The notes below the pieces were generated by a model, which was not told the origin of the DNA, did no database searches, and saw only the letters and a list, made by a program, of their open reading frames with translations. A program made the translations under genes and the position numbers. 51,189 nt of DNA, from contig JAHRFX010000111.1 in NCBI GenBank assembly GCA_019084405.1, forward strand, positions 1 to 51,189, read 5' to 3'. This document shows positions 24,774 to 33,106 of this stretch, piece after piece; the stretch's first letter is position 1, and each line of letters starts with the position of its first letter. This DNA is from Methanobacterium sp. (GTDB taxonomy: Archaea; Methanobacteriota; Methanobacteria; Methanobacteriales; Methanobacteriaceae).

Positions 24774-25166
24774 TTAGACCCTTCTTCCTCTCTTACCTCC
24801 AGGCCTTCCAGTCCCGTCGTGAGGTATGGGAGTTACATCTTCTATTTTTCCAATCCTTATACCTGCTCTGGCCAGGGCCCTGATGGTGGCCTGTGCACCT
24901 GGACCTGGAGTTCGGGGACCGTTTCCGCCCGGAGCACGTACTTTTATATGTAATCCGACGATTCCTTTTTCTCTTGCATCATCAGCAGCACGAGTAGCCG
25001 CTTCCATTGCAGCAAAAGGAGATGATTCTTGCCTATCAGCACGAACTACCTTTCCACCAGACCATTGAGTAATGGTTTCTGCTCCGGTTATATCTGTAAT
25101 AGTTATGATAGTATTGTTAAATGATGAGTAAATATTAGCAATACCCCATTTTTCTTTTTCAGCCAT
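24774..25166 (-). CDS. rps11: 30S ribosomal protein S11
   Basis: 130 aa. WGIANIYSSFNNTIITITDITG, SSPFAAMEAATRAADDA, the platform loop VRAPGGNGPRTPGPGAQATI and the glycine/arginine C-terminus GTGRPGGKRGRRV are diagnostic. It contacts the 16S 690 loop near the mRNA exit. AGAGGAGATAAA precedes the ATG. It lies between rps4 and rpoD, the archaeal version of the bacterial alpha operon. Confidence 0.96.
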   Translation of the reverse strand: MAEKEKWGIANIYSSFNNTIITITDITGAETITQWSGGKVVRADRQESSPFAAMEAATRAADDAREKGIVGLHIKVRAPGGNGPRTPGPGAQATIRALARAGIRIGKIEDVTPIPHDGTGRPGGKRGRRV

Positions 25167-25177
25167 TTTATCTCCTC

Positions 25178-25711
25178 TTAATCCGAACTTTCCTCAGTAG
25201 TTTTGGCTTTTTCAGTTTTAAATTGTTTAGTCACAGGGGATGAAGAATAGAAATCTATTATATCTTCTTCTCCTCTTTTAACCATGTAGCTGGGGGAAGT
25301 TACCTTTTTACCATCCATGGCAATGTGGCCATGCACCACAAATATTCTAGCTTCTTTAGCTGTTCGGGATAATCCTTTCTGGTGGGCTACCGTTTGAAGT
25401 CTTCTTTTTAAAACATCTTCCACAGTTAAATTCAAAACATCTTCAAGTTTAGAATTTTCAGCCAGTATTCCCAGGCGGATTAAATGTGCTAAAAGCTGCT
25501 TTCTTTCCATTGGGGTATGTTCAGTAGCCACACCCAGTAAATGCCGGGCATCTCTACGGTACCTTCTGACCATGGTCTCTGCTTTCCAAACTTCTTTTTT
25601 GGTTTTCAAACCATATTTGGATACCAGTTTATTTTCGTTCTTAATCCTTTCAGCATTCCAGGGGTGAGGAGGAGTATCGTATTGTTTTCTTGATTTTCTT
25701 GGATGTCCCAT
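25178..25711 (-). CDS. rps4: 30S ribosomal protein S4
   Basis: 177 aa, archaeal S4 with the N-terminal MGHPRKSRKQYDTPPHPWN, a YRRDARHLLGVATEH segment and an S4 RNA-binding fold (RRLQTVAHQKGLSRTAKEARIFVVHGHIAMDGKKV). Primary 16S binder that nucleates the 5' domain. In E. coli, S4 represses its own operon through the leader of rps13. Here rps13 also precedes it, behind a structured leader, so similar feedback is a testable inference. AAGGAGACATAATT precedes the ATG. Confidence 0.95.
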   Translation of the reverse strand: MGHPRKSRKQYDTPPHPWNAERIKNENKLVSKYGLKTKKEVWKAETMVRRYRRDARHLLGVATEHTPMERKQLLAHLIRLGILAENSKLEDVLNLTVEDVLKRRLQTVAHQKGLSRTAKEARIFVVHGHIAMDGKKVTSPSYMVKRGEEDIIDFYSSSPVTKQFKTEKAKTTEESSD

Positions 25712-25742
25712 AATTATGTCTCCTTATAGTCGATAATCTAAG

Positions 25743-26198
25743 TTATTGTCTTCCCTTCCTTCTTCTTACACCCACAGAACTACCTTTTCTGAAAGTTGAC
25801 TTGGTTCTTTGTCCCCTTACCGGTAATCCTACTTCGTGTCGTCTACCCTTGTAACTTCTGGTCTTCTTCATTCGATTTAAATCGTCTCTGAGACTCATAG
25901 CCAGATCTGATTCAATCAAATGTACAGTCACACCAGTTTCATAATCATTACGCCGGTTCAACATCCAGTCAGGAATATCGTACTTTTTAGGGTCTTTTAG
26001 TGCTTCTTCGATTTTTAAGATATCCTCGTCAGAAACATAACCAATTTTTTGTTCAAGATCAAAGCCCATGGCAATGCCAATGGCCTTGGATAAGCCTTCT
26101 CCAATACCTTTGATAGTAGTTAGAGCATTTAAAAGTGGTTTATTACCATCTATATCTTTTCGGGCAATACGCACCAAATGCTTGAAATCTTCTTCCAT
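25743..26198 (-). CDS. rps13: 30S ribosomal protein S13
   Basis: 151 aa. HLVRIARKDIDGNKPLLNAL, IKGIGEGLSKAIGIAMGF (helix-hairpin-helix region) and the basic C-terminus SYKGRRHEVGLPVRGQRTKS are typical. It forms bridges to the 50S subunit and contacts P-site tRNA. GGAGG lies 7 nt before the ATG. First gene of the S13-S4-S11-RpoD group, downstream of tRNA-Ser and a hairpin-rich leader. Confidence 0.95.
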   Translation of the reverse strand: MEEDFKHLVRIARKDIDGNKPLLNALTTIKGIGEGLSKAIGIAMGFDLEQKIGYVSDEDILKIEEALKDPKKYDIPDWMLNRRNDYETGVTVHLIESDLAMSLRDDLNRMKKTRSYKGRRHEVGLPVRGQRTKSTFRKGSSVGVRRRKGRQ

Positions 26199-26219
26199 TT
26201 ATTAACCTCCAATAAGAGC

Positions 26220-26335
26220 GAATTTGCTAAAACGGGATTTATAGCAAATTCAAGACACTATTTTAGTGTCTGTTTTTTCATTTATTCGTGCAAATATGTC
26301 ATAGGGGCAAGACTGAAGCTAGCTTCAAAACTTGC
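26220..26335 (-). promoter_or_regulatory. Three-hairpin leader upstream of rps13
   Basis: In transcription order there are three perfect stems. First, GCAAG/CTTGC (26331-26335 with 26307-26311) enclosing the 14-base palindrome TGAAGCTAGCTTCA (26314-26327). Second, AGACACTA/TAGTGTCT (26253-26271) with a 3-nt loop. Third, GAATTTGCTA/TAGCAAATTC (26220-26251) with a 12-nt loop. The rps13 ribosome binding site GGAGG follows 9 nt after the last stem. Candidate r-protein binding or tRNA-processing structure; no known riboswitch or T-box matches. Confidence 0.55.
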
Positions 26336-26349
26336 TTAAAATACCAATA

Positions 26350-26436
<87 letters not shown>

Positions 26437-26657
26437 CAGTTGAAACAATTGCAAAGTTAGTGTATCATATATTTACTATCTATTTACCATCTTTTTAAGT
26501 ACAAAATCAGGTAGTTATTTATAGTAAAATTCTATTTTAGTTTTTTTAGTATATTAGTTTTTGGTATAAACAGTGGATATCTAATTTCGTATTAACAGGA
26601 TACCATGACAAAATAATATTTTTTTAACATTAATCCTTATAATTTAAAACACAGATT

Positions 26658-27620
26658 TTATTTCCACATTTTAGGATATGTTCCAGGTTCCATAAAAACC
26701 TTTTTTATATCTACCATAATACCTTTCTCAGATTGCAGTATTTCCCGTGAATTATCCATACTTTTGCCAGAAGCCACCAGCTCTCCTTTAAGGGTTTGAA
26801 CTGATATTAAATCACCTTTTTTGATGTTATCATTCAATCCAACTATACCCCCTGCTGCTAAGTCCGCACCATGACATATGGCATCCACTGCTGAATCGCG
26901 GATTAGTATTTTGGGTAAATGTGTAACTGCTACTTCCATAGGAAGTACACATTTTCTAAGGAAAGACTCATCCTCATCCTCCTTCCAGTAATGATAAGCA
27001 TCATTGAGATCATGCAGGGTGGTTAAGGTTTCATCCTCCACAAAAGGGCCTGCTTTAGTTCGGCGTAATTCCGCCATATGCGCCCCAATGCCCAGGGCTT
27101 CACCAATATCATGACAGTACTTACGAATATAAGTCCCTGCCTCACACCCAATGATGAATAAAACATCTTTACCCTGTATCTCCAGGATATTTATGTAATA
27201 AATATTCCGGACTCTCAGTTCTCTTTTTACTGCGGATTTTAAAGGAGGAGTTTGATATATCTTACCCTGAAATTCACGGAATATGTTTCTTATATCCTTT
27301 TCATCAACTTCATGATGTAGCCTCATTAAACAAACATATTCCTTCGGAGCCACCAGGAGTAACTGGATTACCCGGGTGGCACTATCTACCCCAATAGGTA
27401 GTATACCAGTAACCCGGGGATCCAGGGTTCCACCATGACCGGTTTTATCAGCATGTAAAATTCTACGAACCCAGGAATCCACTTCATGGGAGGTGGGTCC
27501 AGAAGGCTTGTCTAAATTAATGACCCCTCTACGAAGGTGTTCTTCAATAGGCCTTTTATCAGGCCAGCACCCATAAAGAGAAGTAGTATCACTTTCGGCC
27601 TTAATTAGAAAATTTTCCAT
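26658..27620 (-). CDS. cbf5: rRNA pseudouridine synthase Cbf5 (H/ACA RNP)
   Basis: 320 aa from the chosen start. The catalytic TruB domain has GVINLDKPSGPTSHEV and GGTLDPRVTGILPIG with the catalytic aspartate in TLDP; then TPPLKSAVKRELRVR, CEAGTYIRKYCHDIG and MAELRRTKAGPF; the C-terminus is a PUA domain (IRDSAVDAICHGADLAAGGI). It acts with Nop10, Gar1, L7Ae and guide RNAs on rRNA. An ATG 39 nt upstream is also open, but the internal ATG follows AGGTTAT and its protein start resembles the M. jannaschii enzyme as I recall it. A GC-rich GGCCCCCGGGCC element lies in its leader. Confidence 0.93.
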   Translation of the reverse strand: MENFLIKAESDTTSLYGCWPDKRPIEEHLRRGVINLDKPSGPTSHEVDSWVRRILHADKTGHGGTLDPRVTGILPIGVDSATRVIQLLLVAPKEYVCLMRLHHEVDEKDIRNIFREFQGKIYQTPPLKSAVKRELRVRNIYYINILEIQGKDVLFIIGCEAGTYIRKYCHDIGEALGIGAHMAELRRTKAGPFVEDETLTTLHDLNDAYHYWKEDEDESFLRKCVLPMEVAVTHLPKILIRDSAVDAICHGADLAAGGIVGLNDNIKKGDLISVQTLKGELVASGKSMDNSREILQSEKGIMVDIKKVFMEPGTYPKMWK

Positions 27621-27734
27621 CCCATAACCTGCATAATAATATTTTTTTTCATAATCCATTTGATAGGCATACGGCCCGGGGGCCTGCTATCAAAGAATGA
27701 ATTGAATTATTTATAAATAATCCAAAAAGAGAAA

Positions 27735-27962
27735 TTATTCTAAAGCTTCCAGTTCTTTTTTAATTACTTCAGGATCCTCAGAATTTATTTCCATAGTTTT
27801 TTCTAATGGTTCCAGATGATTAATATTACATCTGCGGTTTTTAACAGAAGTACCAACTACTTCTACGAATTTTTCATCAATAATGTCAACAATTACACAT
27901 TTTTGTCCGGCTTCTCTACCGGCTATTTTAACACATACTCTTCCTACTTCTATTGCTGGCAA
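27735..27962 (-). CDS. rpl14e: 50S ribosomal protein L14e
   Basis: 75 aa. PAIEVGRVCVKIAGREAGQK, CVIVDIIDEKFVEVVG, NRRCNINHLEPLE is the KOW-like L14e fold. The start is TTG directly after the cmk stop codon (TGATTG), behind GAGGTGAT located in the last codons of cmk, so its translation is coupled to cmk. Between it and cbf5 is a 70-nt gap. Confidence 0.93.
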   Translation of the reverse strand: MPAIEVGRVCVKIAGREAGQKCVIVDIIDEKFVEVVGTSVKNRRCNINHLEPLEKTMEINSEDPEVIKKELEALE

Positions 27963-28481
27963 TCAAATCACCTCTTGAACTTTAAATATAATTTCTGCAA
28001 CTCTTTCAGCTTGAAAACTGTTCGTATTCAAGATTAAGTCGTAAATTTCCATGTTATGAATATCTATCTGATGTATATCCAGATATCTACTAGCTTCGCT
28101 GTCTTCGCGTATTTTGATTTCTTTTTGAGTTTCTTCTACGGGTTTAGATTCCCTCCCACTAATTCTATGGGCTCTAACCTCAAAAGGAGCAATCATCCAT
28201 ACTTTAAGATCAGCATCGACAAAATGGGCTGACAACCTTCCTTCAACAATAAGGTCTTCAGCTTCCTTTGCCATCTGTGCCTGCCTTCTATCAATTTCCA
28301 GGTCAACTTCAATATTATTCTCGGCGAATTTACTGAAAGTTAAAATATCCTGGCCGCTTTCAGCAGCCATCTGCCGGAATATATCCCCAGCAGATACAAA
28401 GGGTATTTTAAGTTTTTCAGATAATAATTTGGCGGCAGTGGTGGTTCCAGTACCTGCCAGTCCACCGATAGTAATAATCAT
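27963..28481 (-). CDS. cmk: Cytidylate kinase (archaeal)
   Basis: 172 aa. P-loop GGLAGTGTTTAAKLL, then VSAGDIFRQMA, LIVEGRLSAHF and the lid-region RISGRESK. It phosphorylates CMP/dCMP. An upstream frame adds 13 residues but overlaps L34e; the chosen ATG overlaps the L34e stop (TGATG) and has AGGTCC upstream. The gene lies in the archaeal secY-adk-...-cmk-L14e-cbf5 cluster, where the order is conserved. Confidence 0.93.
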   Translation of the reverse strand: MIITIGGLAGTGTTTAAKLLSEKLKIPFVSAGDIFRQMAAESGQDILTFSKFAENNIEVDLEIDRRQAQMAKEAEDLIVEGRLSAHFVDADLKVWMIAPFEVRAHRISGRESKPVEETQKEIKIREDSEASRYLDIHQIDIHNMEIYDLILNTNSFQAERVAEIIFKVQEVI

Positions 28482-28747
28482 CAGGACCTGGCCTCTTTTT
28501 TGAAATGTTTGCGGGCGCATTCAGAACAGAGATATCCACCATAAGGACGGTTAGGTCTCTTTTTAGTCTTGGATAATTTTCTTATCTGGTAAGATCTCCC
28601 GCGCGGAACACCATGAAGAAGTTTGTTACATTCAGCACATATGTGCTTACTTGGTTTTTTCTTTTTATATTGTAAAACCGTGTTTCCTCCAGGAGTCCTT
28701 TTGAAAGTCCTCTTATATGATCTGGATCTGTGTCTTAAATTTGTCAT
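28481..28747 (-). CDS. rpl34e: 50S ribosomal protein L34e
   Basis: 88 aa, strongly basic, with a zinc-like set CAEC (LHG) and CSEC: HICAECNKLLHGVPRG and YGGYLCSECARKHF. N-terminus RHRSRSYKRTFKRTPGGNTV matches the family. GGAGAG precedes the ATG. Its stop codon shares a base with the cmk start. A 118-nt gap separates it from the DUF106 gene upstream. Confidence 0.95.
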   Translation of the reverse strand: MTNLRHRSRSYKRTFKRTPGGNTVLQYKKKKPSKHICAECNKLLHGVPRGRSYQIRKLSKTKKRPNRPYGGYLCSECARKHFKKEARS

Positions 28748-28865
28748 AGTATCTCTCCTAAATATCTAAATTATAAGATTACTTGAGTGTAAACCAGTGA
28801 ATAATAATAATATTAATCAAGGATGAATCATTATCACTTTCAGTTAATCAGCAATCATTAATGGG

Positions 28866-29432
28866 TTACATTCCTCCTTTGAGGCCCATGAACTTCCGGA
28901 ATACTTGTGACATGGCAAAGGAACATAAAATATACCAACCTAACCATTCGATTGCTCCTGGAGGAGTAGTGGCAGCTGGTACATAAAAGGTGTGCCAGAG
29001 CGGTACCAGGAGTACGTAGTAGGCAACTTGAGGTAGCATTACCACAGTTTGAGATATGCTTGGTTCTTGAGCCATCCAGTAAAATACCAGAATAATAGGG
29101 AGAAAAGTAACAATCATGGGCTTGAAGGACATGGTCATCATTTCCTTCTGCTTGTTCATGAAGTCCATCTGTTGCTTTTGAATTTTTTCTAATGCCTTAG
29201 CATCTCCTGATTTTCGGGCATTATTCATTTCCTGCTGGAATTCTTGCATTTCCTTTTTCAAAGATTGCAATCTATCCTGATTGACCAGTAGTTTATTGGC
29301 CAGAGTTGTAATGAAAGCCACCAGAGTGGATATTACAAATATGGCAAACATAGGGTTTTGAGAGTTAGGATCTATGGCAATCAATGGGCCTAAAATTACA
29401 TTTAAAGCCTCATATATTATTTCAAGTACCAT
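28866..29432 (-). CDS. DUF106 family membrane protein (archaeal YidC/Oxa1/EMC3-like)
   Basis: 188 aa with an N-terminal membrane segment (FAIFVISTLVAFITTLANKL), a charged coiled-coil (KKEMQEFQQEMNNARKSG onward) and two or three more hydrophobic segments after MMTMSFKPMIVTFLPIILVF. This is the layout of archaeal DUF106 proteins, proposed to be insertases related to YidC and EMC3/TMCO1. Location two genes after secY supports a role in membrane protein insertion. GAGGAAATAACA precedes the ATG. Confidence 0.9.
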   Translation of the reverse strand: MVLEIIYEALNVILGPLIAIDPNSQNPMFAIFVISTLVAFITTLANKLLVNQDRLQSLKKEMQEFQQEMNNARKSGDAKALEKIQKQQMDFMNKQKEMMTMSFKPMIVTFLPIILVFYWMAQEPSISQTVVMLPQVAYYVLLVPLWHTFYVPAATTPPGAIEWLGWYILCSFAMSQVFRKFMGLKGGM

Positions 29433-29518
29433 TGTTATTTCCTCTTAAATTATAGCATACTCTAGAGATTTAAAATTTTAAAGTTATCATATTGTAAAGA
29501 TAATTTATTTTAAACCAG

Positions 29519-30082
29519 TTATTCAATTTTTAATGTTTCACTAATTTCTATAACTGCATTATCTAACTGGTCGTTATGATTTTCAATAATCTTAACCGTG
29601 GCTCCAGTAAGGACAGCATAAGCCATAGCAGCTGCTCTATTCATTTCCTGATGTAGAACAATATCATTTAATCTTTCCTGGTCCCGGGTTCGGGTGGTAT
29701 CACTTATTCTTCTAATTAGAATCTCATCTGGATCAGCTTCTATTAGCACAAAAGTGTCAGGTTGGAGTTCATCCAGAACCCATTGGGGAAGTCCAGGTAA
29801 AAAACCAGCAGGTGTTTTGATAGTACAGTGGGTGTCCACGATTATGTTAGTTTGCTTCGACCTCTCTCTTATACTTTTTGCCGCATCCTTTTGAATACCC
29901 TTTTGAACATCTGGTAGAAGAGTCCTCATATCATCCCTATCTTCTACCAGGCCTTTTTCCCGGCCTATTTGTAACATTACGTCCCCATAATTTACATGTT
30001 CATAATTCAAATTTTCCAATGCATGTTCTAAAACAGTGGTACTCCCTGAACCAGGTATTCCTGCAACTACAACTACTTTCAT
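29519..30082 (-). CDS. adkA: Adenylate kinase (archaeal AdkA type)
   Basis: 187 aa. P-loop VVVAGIPGSGSTTVLEHAL, then VNYGDVMLQIGREKGLV, NIIVDTHCTIKTPAGFLPGLP, FVLIEADPDEILIRR and RDQERLNDIVLHQEMNRAAA, all features of the archaeal family (trimeric in characterised members). It balances AMP, ADP and ATP. A GTG three codons upstream is part of the ribosome binding site GGGGGAGTGA, so I start at the ATG. It follows secY by 21 nt. Confidence 0.94.
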   Translation of the reverse strand: MKVVVVAGIPGSGSTTVLEHALENLNYEHVNYGDVMLQIGREKGLVEDRDDMRTLLPDVQKGIQKDAAKSIRERSKQTNIIVDTHCTIKTPAGFLPGLPQWVLDELQPDTFVLIEADPDEILIRRISDTTRTRDQERLNDIVLHQEMNRAAAMAYAVLTGATVKIIENHNDQLDNAVIEISETLKIE

Positions 30083-30103
30083 TTGATTCACTCCCCCAGT
30101 AAG

Positions 30104-31447
30104 TTAATCTCCTAAAAACTTCCTTAACATAGGATGCATGTCCATGAGCTGCTCCTGGGCTATTTCCTCATACAGGCGATAAACAATACCCACTGTAAGC
30201 AGCACACCAGTACCTCCACCTAAAGCCCCGGTAAGATCAGCTCCAAATGCTAAAAGCCCCACAAAAGCTCCACCTAAAACAGTGATAGCCGGGATATATT
30301 TCTTTAATATCTTTTCAAATTGTCCCCTGCTACTCCGAAACCCAGGCATCTGCATTCCCATCCCATGAAGCTGTTTAGCAACTTTTTTAGGACCAATACC
30401 ACTAATTTCAACCCATAAAACTGCAAACAGAACACACATACCGGTGAATACGATCCCGTAAAAGGCCACTCTTAAAGGGTCAGTGAAAATCACATCCAGT
30501 CCAAAAGGAGGGGTCAGGTAATATGCCAATCCACTTATGGCCTGCCCCTGGGAAATTTCTCCCAGAATAGGGAATCCTATTCTCTGGAATATGTTGGCAA
30601 AGAGCTGAATATTTAAAAGGAGTGCGCTGGCCAGAATTACGGGCATATTACTGGCGTAAATAAATCGAAGAGGGTATTTACCCCGGGCACCCTTTACCCC
30701 TCCATAAGATAGTGGTATTTCAACCCGCATACTCTCCGCATAAACCACCACCAGGAATACACCTATAACGGCTATAACCGGTATCAGTAAATCAAAAGTT
30801 GGTTGTCCGGTAGTAAGGGAGTATATGAAAGCAGGTATGTTACCGGCAGGTATTCCTGGAGTAGTAGGTGAGGGTAGTATATTGAAGCTCCCTACAATAA
30901 TTGTCTGGGCAACCCCCCCAGCAATGAAAAGTCCCACACCACTACCAAATCCCCACTTGGAAATAACTTCATCCAGAAAGATTATCAGTATCCCTCCGAT
31001 GGTCATTTGCAGGATGATAATCCAGGCAAAATCTGGGGATTGGGGAGCTATAGCTCCAGTTAAAACCAGAACCAGTGCTTCGAATAAGGTAAATATAATG
31101 GCAAGGAGTTTTTGAGTTCCCTGAAAAACAGCCTTATCTTCATGCTTGGAAAGATCCAGTTTTATTATTTTTCCTCCAACCAGAAGCTGCAGTATAATGG
31201 ACGCAGTCACTATAGGTCCTATTCCCAGAGTAAGGATAGAACCAAAACTACCTGCTAATACTGCTCTTAGAGATGCAAACTGGTCAACTGCAAATTCACT
31301 CAGTCCAAATAATGGTATCTGGGCCAGGATAAAATATAAAACCAGTATAACCGCGGTCCATTTTAATTTTTCTTTAAATGCAATCCTGTGTTCAGGTGAT
31401 TTAACCTGGGGCAGAATTGAAAAGAAAGGCTGTAGTTTCTCTATCAA
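30104..31447 (-). CDS. secY: Protein translocase subunit SecY
   Basis: 447 aa with ten predicted membrane segments, the channel of the Sec61/SecY translocon. Signatures include the plug-region LRAVLAGSFGSILTLGIGPIV and VYAESMRVEIPLSYGGVKG, with the cytoplasmic loop LHGMGMQMPGFR before helix 9. The start is TTG with AGGAGTGAA upstream. It sits after L15 as in nearly all prokaryotes; SecE and Sec-beta are not in the window. Confidence 0.97.
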   Translation of the reverse strand: MIEKLQPFFSILPQVKSPEHRIAFKEKLKWTAVILVLYFILAQIPLFGLSEFAVDQFASLRAVLAGSFGSILTLGIGPIVTASIILQLLVGGKIIKLDLSKHEDKAVFQGTQKLLAIIFTLFEALVLVLTGAIAPQSPDFAWIIILQMTIGGILIIFLDEVISKWGFGSGVGLFIAGGVAQTIIVGSFNILPSPTTPGIPAGNIPAFIYSLTTGQPTFDLLIPVIAVIGVFLVVVYAESMRVEIPLSYGGVKGARGKYPLRFIYASNMPVILASALLLNIQLFANIFQRIGFPILGEISQGQAISGLAYYLTPPFGLDVIFTDPLRVAFYGIVFTGMCVLFAVLWVEISGIGPKKVAKQLHGMGMQMPGFRSSRGQFEKILKKYIPAITVLGGAFVGLLAFGADLTGALGGGTGVLLTVGIVYRLYEEIAQEQLMDMHPMLRKFLGD

Positions 31448-31492
31448 TTAATTCACTCCTTGCCACTAAAATTTAAAAATTAGTTTAACTTA

Positions 31493-31930
31493 TTAGAGAG
31501 TTAATGCTTCTCCACCAGCTTCCTGGATTTTCTTTTCAGCAGATCCTGAAAATTGAGGTGACTTGATAAGTAAAGCCTTGGTAACCTTACCCTGGCCCAG
31601 AACTTTATTATATCCTAACTCAGTTACATCAATGACAATCATATCATTTTCAGAACTTGCCATACCTTTTTGGAGTAATTCCTCTGATTTTTCATCCAGA
31701 TAACTGACATTAACCGGATTAACATCATTTATGGCACGTATAGGTCTTTTAAAACCATATTTTCCAAAATGTTGTGGATCGAATTTTACTATCCAGCTCC
31801 AGTGATGTTTATGGCCTCCGGCCTGTCCTCTTCCACCGCGATTACCGGCACCTCTTCTCTTCTTAGAACAGCCACCGCCCACAGTTCTTGAGCCTCTCAT
31901 TTTATTTATTTTCCTTTTTCTTCTAATCAT
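31493..31930 (-). CDS. rpl15: 50S ribosomal protein L15
   Basis: 145 aa, archaeal L15 with a basic glycine-rich N-terminus (KINKMRGSRTVGGGCSKKRR, GAGNRGGRGQAGGHKHHW) and the C-terminal VTELGYNKVLGQGKVTKALL domain. GGGGAGGATTTATC precedes the ATG. It lies 56 nt after L30 and 45 nt before secY. Confidence 0.95.
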   Translation of the reverse strand: MIRRKRKINKMRGSRTVGGGCSKKRRGAGNRGGRGQAGGHKHHWSWIVKFDPQHFGKYGFKRPIRAINDVNPVNVSYLDEKSEELLQKGMASSENDMIVIDVTELGYNKVLGQGKVTKALLIKSPQFSGSAEKKIQEAGGEALTL

Positions 31931-31986
31931 GATAAATCCTCCCCTATTACTGGGGGCTTTATTGAATTTGAATAATAATTAAAGGA

Positions 31987-32445
31987 TTAAACCATTTTGT
32001 TAACCAGTTCCTTTATCTGGTTTTCCCGGTATCCTAAGCTTCCACCTTCCCGGAAAGAAGTTTTTGTGTTTTCATATCCTTTCCTAGGAGGGTGTAAACG
32101 GAAAACAGGTTTAATATTAGCATCCTCTAATTTTATTTCAGATTGTAGAACTGCACCTGCAAATTCTTCCACTGAAGAATAATCTGTGTTTTCTTTTAGA
32201 TACTCATCAGTAATTTTTTCGCCACCAACAATTCTTCCTCGTTTTTGAATTAGTTGGCTTAAAGTTTCCTGGTCAATTTCACCCCAGGTGATGTAATCCT
32301 TGGCTTTTACTAACATACCATTATAACTGGGATTATCATCGATTAAAACGGCGTGACTAATTCTGTTGAGTCTTAACATCATCATGGTGTCCGCGATGTC
32401 TTTTTTGACACCGACTTCACCTCTTACCCTAATTGCTACGTACAT
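31987..32445 (-). CDS. rpl30: 50S ribosomal protein L30
   Basis: 152 aa, the longer archaeal/eukaryotic (L7-like) form: MYVAIRVRGEVGVKKDIADT, MLRLNRISHAVLIDD, VKAKDYITWGEI and FRLHPPRKGYE. An open frame begins 8 codons upstream inside rps5, but the internal ATG has GGTGATATT immediately before it and matches the family start, leaving an 11-nt gap to rps5. Confidence 0.95.
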   Translation of the reverse strand: MYVAIRVRGEVGVKKDIADTMMMLRLNRISHAVLIDDNPSYNGMLVKAKDYITWGEIDQETLSQLIQKRGRIVGGEKITDEYLKENTDYSSVEEFAGAVLQSEIKLEDANIKPVFRLHPPRKGYENTKTSFREGGSLGYRENQIKELVNKMV

Positions 32446-32456
32446 AATATCACCGC

Positions 32457-33104
32457 TTAGCTGGTACAAACACCCAGGTTTTTAAGATCTTTTTTCTGAG
32501 CCTTCACTTTACTTAACATTTTTAAGGCATCGAATGTTGCACTGGCAAAGTTAACTGTGGTCTGGGTTTGACCACTGGTAGCAGACCATACGTCGTCCAC
32601 ACCAGCCAGTTTCATTATAGTTTTACCTACATCCCCAATAGCCAATCCCACTCCTCCCGGAGCAGGAATTAAAGTTACTCGAACACTTCCTCTTTTTCCA
32701 TCAACTTTGAAAGGAACAGTGTGTTCTTTTCCACAAACACAACCCCAGTCACCGCAGCCTCTTCTAACTTTTATAATGTTATATTTGGCATCGTCGACTG
32801 CTTTTCTAATGGCAGGACCTACTTCTCGGGCTTTTCCTTGTCCTAAACCAACGTAACCGTTTTTGTTACCCACCGCAACGATAACCCGGAAATTTACTTT
32901 TCTTCCAGATTTGTGCATTCTCTGGACCAGGTTAACATCCATTACCTCTTCTTCCAGATCAGGGAGTAAAGTATCAATGATTCCTAGTTCCATGATGGGG
33001 AGTCCTTTTTCAAATATTTCATCAATATTGCTGATGACTCCTTCTTTCACCATACGACCTAGATTGGTTTTTGGTTCCCATTCCTCCTTTTTGTAATTGT
33101 TCAT
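32457..33104 (-). CDS. rps5: 30S ribosomal protein S5
   Basis: 215 aa. N-terminal region with W.PKTNLGRMV, the double-stranded RNA-binding-like domain (RKVNFRVIVAVGNKNGYVGL, GQGKAREVGPAIRKAV), RRGCGDWGCVCGKEHTVPF with a small cysteine group common in archaeal S5, and the C-terminal APGGVGLAIGDVGKTIMKLA. It lies at the mRNA entry channel and affects fidelity. GAGGT precedes the ATG by 7 nt; only 2 nt separate it from L18. Confidence 0.96.
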   Translation of the reverse strand: MNNYKKEEWEPKTNLGRMVKEGVISNIDEIFEKGLPIMELGIIDTLLPDLEEEVMDVNLVQRMHKSGRKVNFRVIVAVGNKNGYVGLGQGKAREVGPAIRKAVDDAKYNIIKVRRGCGDWGCVCGKEHTVPFKVDGKRGSVRVTLIPAPGGVGLAIGDVGKTIMKLAGVDDVWSATSGQTQTTVNFASATFDALKMLSKVKAQKKDLKNLGVCTS

Positions 33105-33106
33105 AG

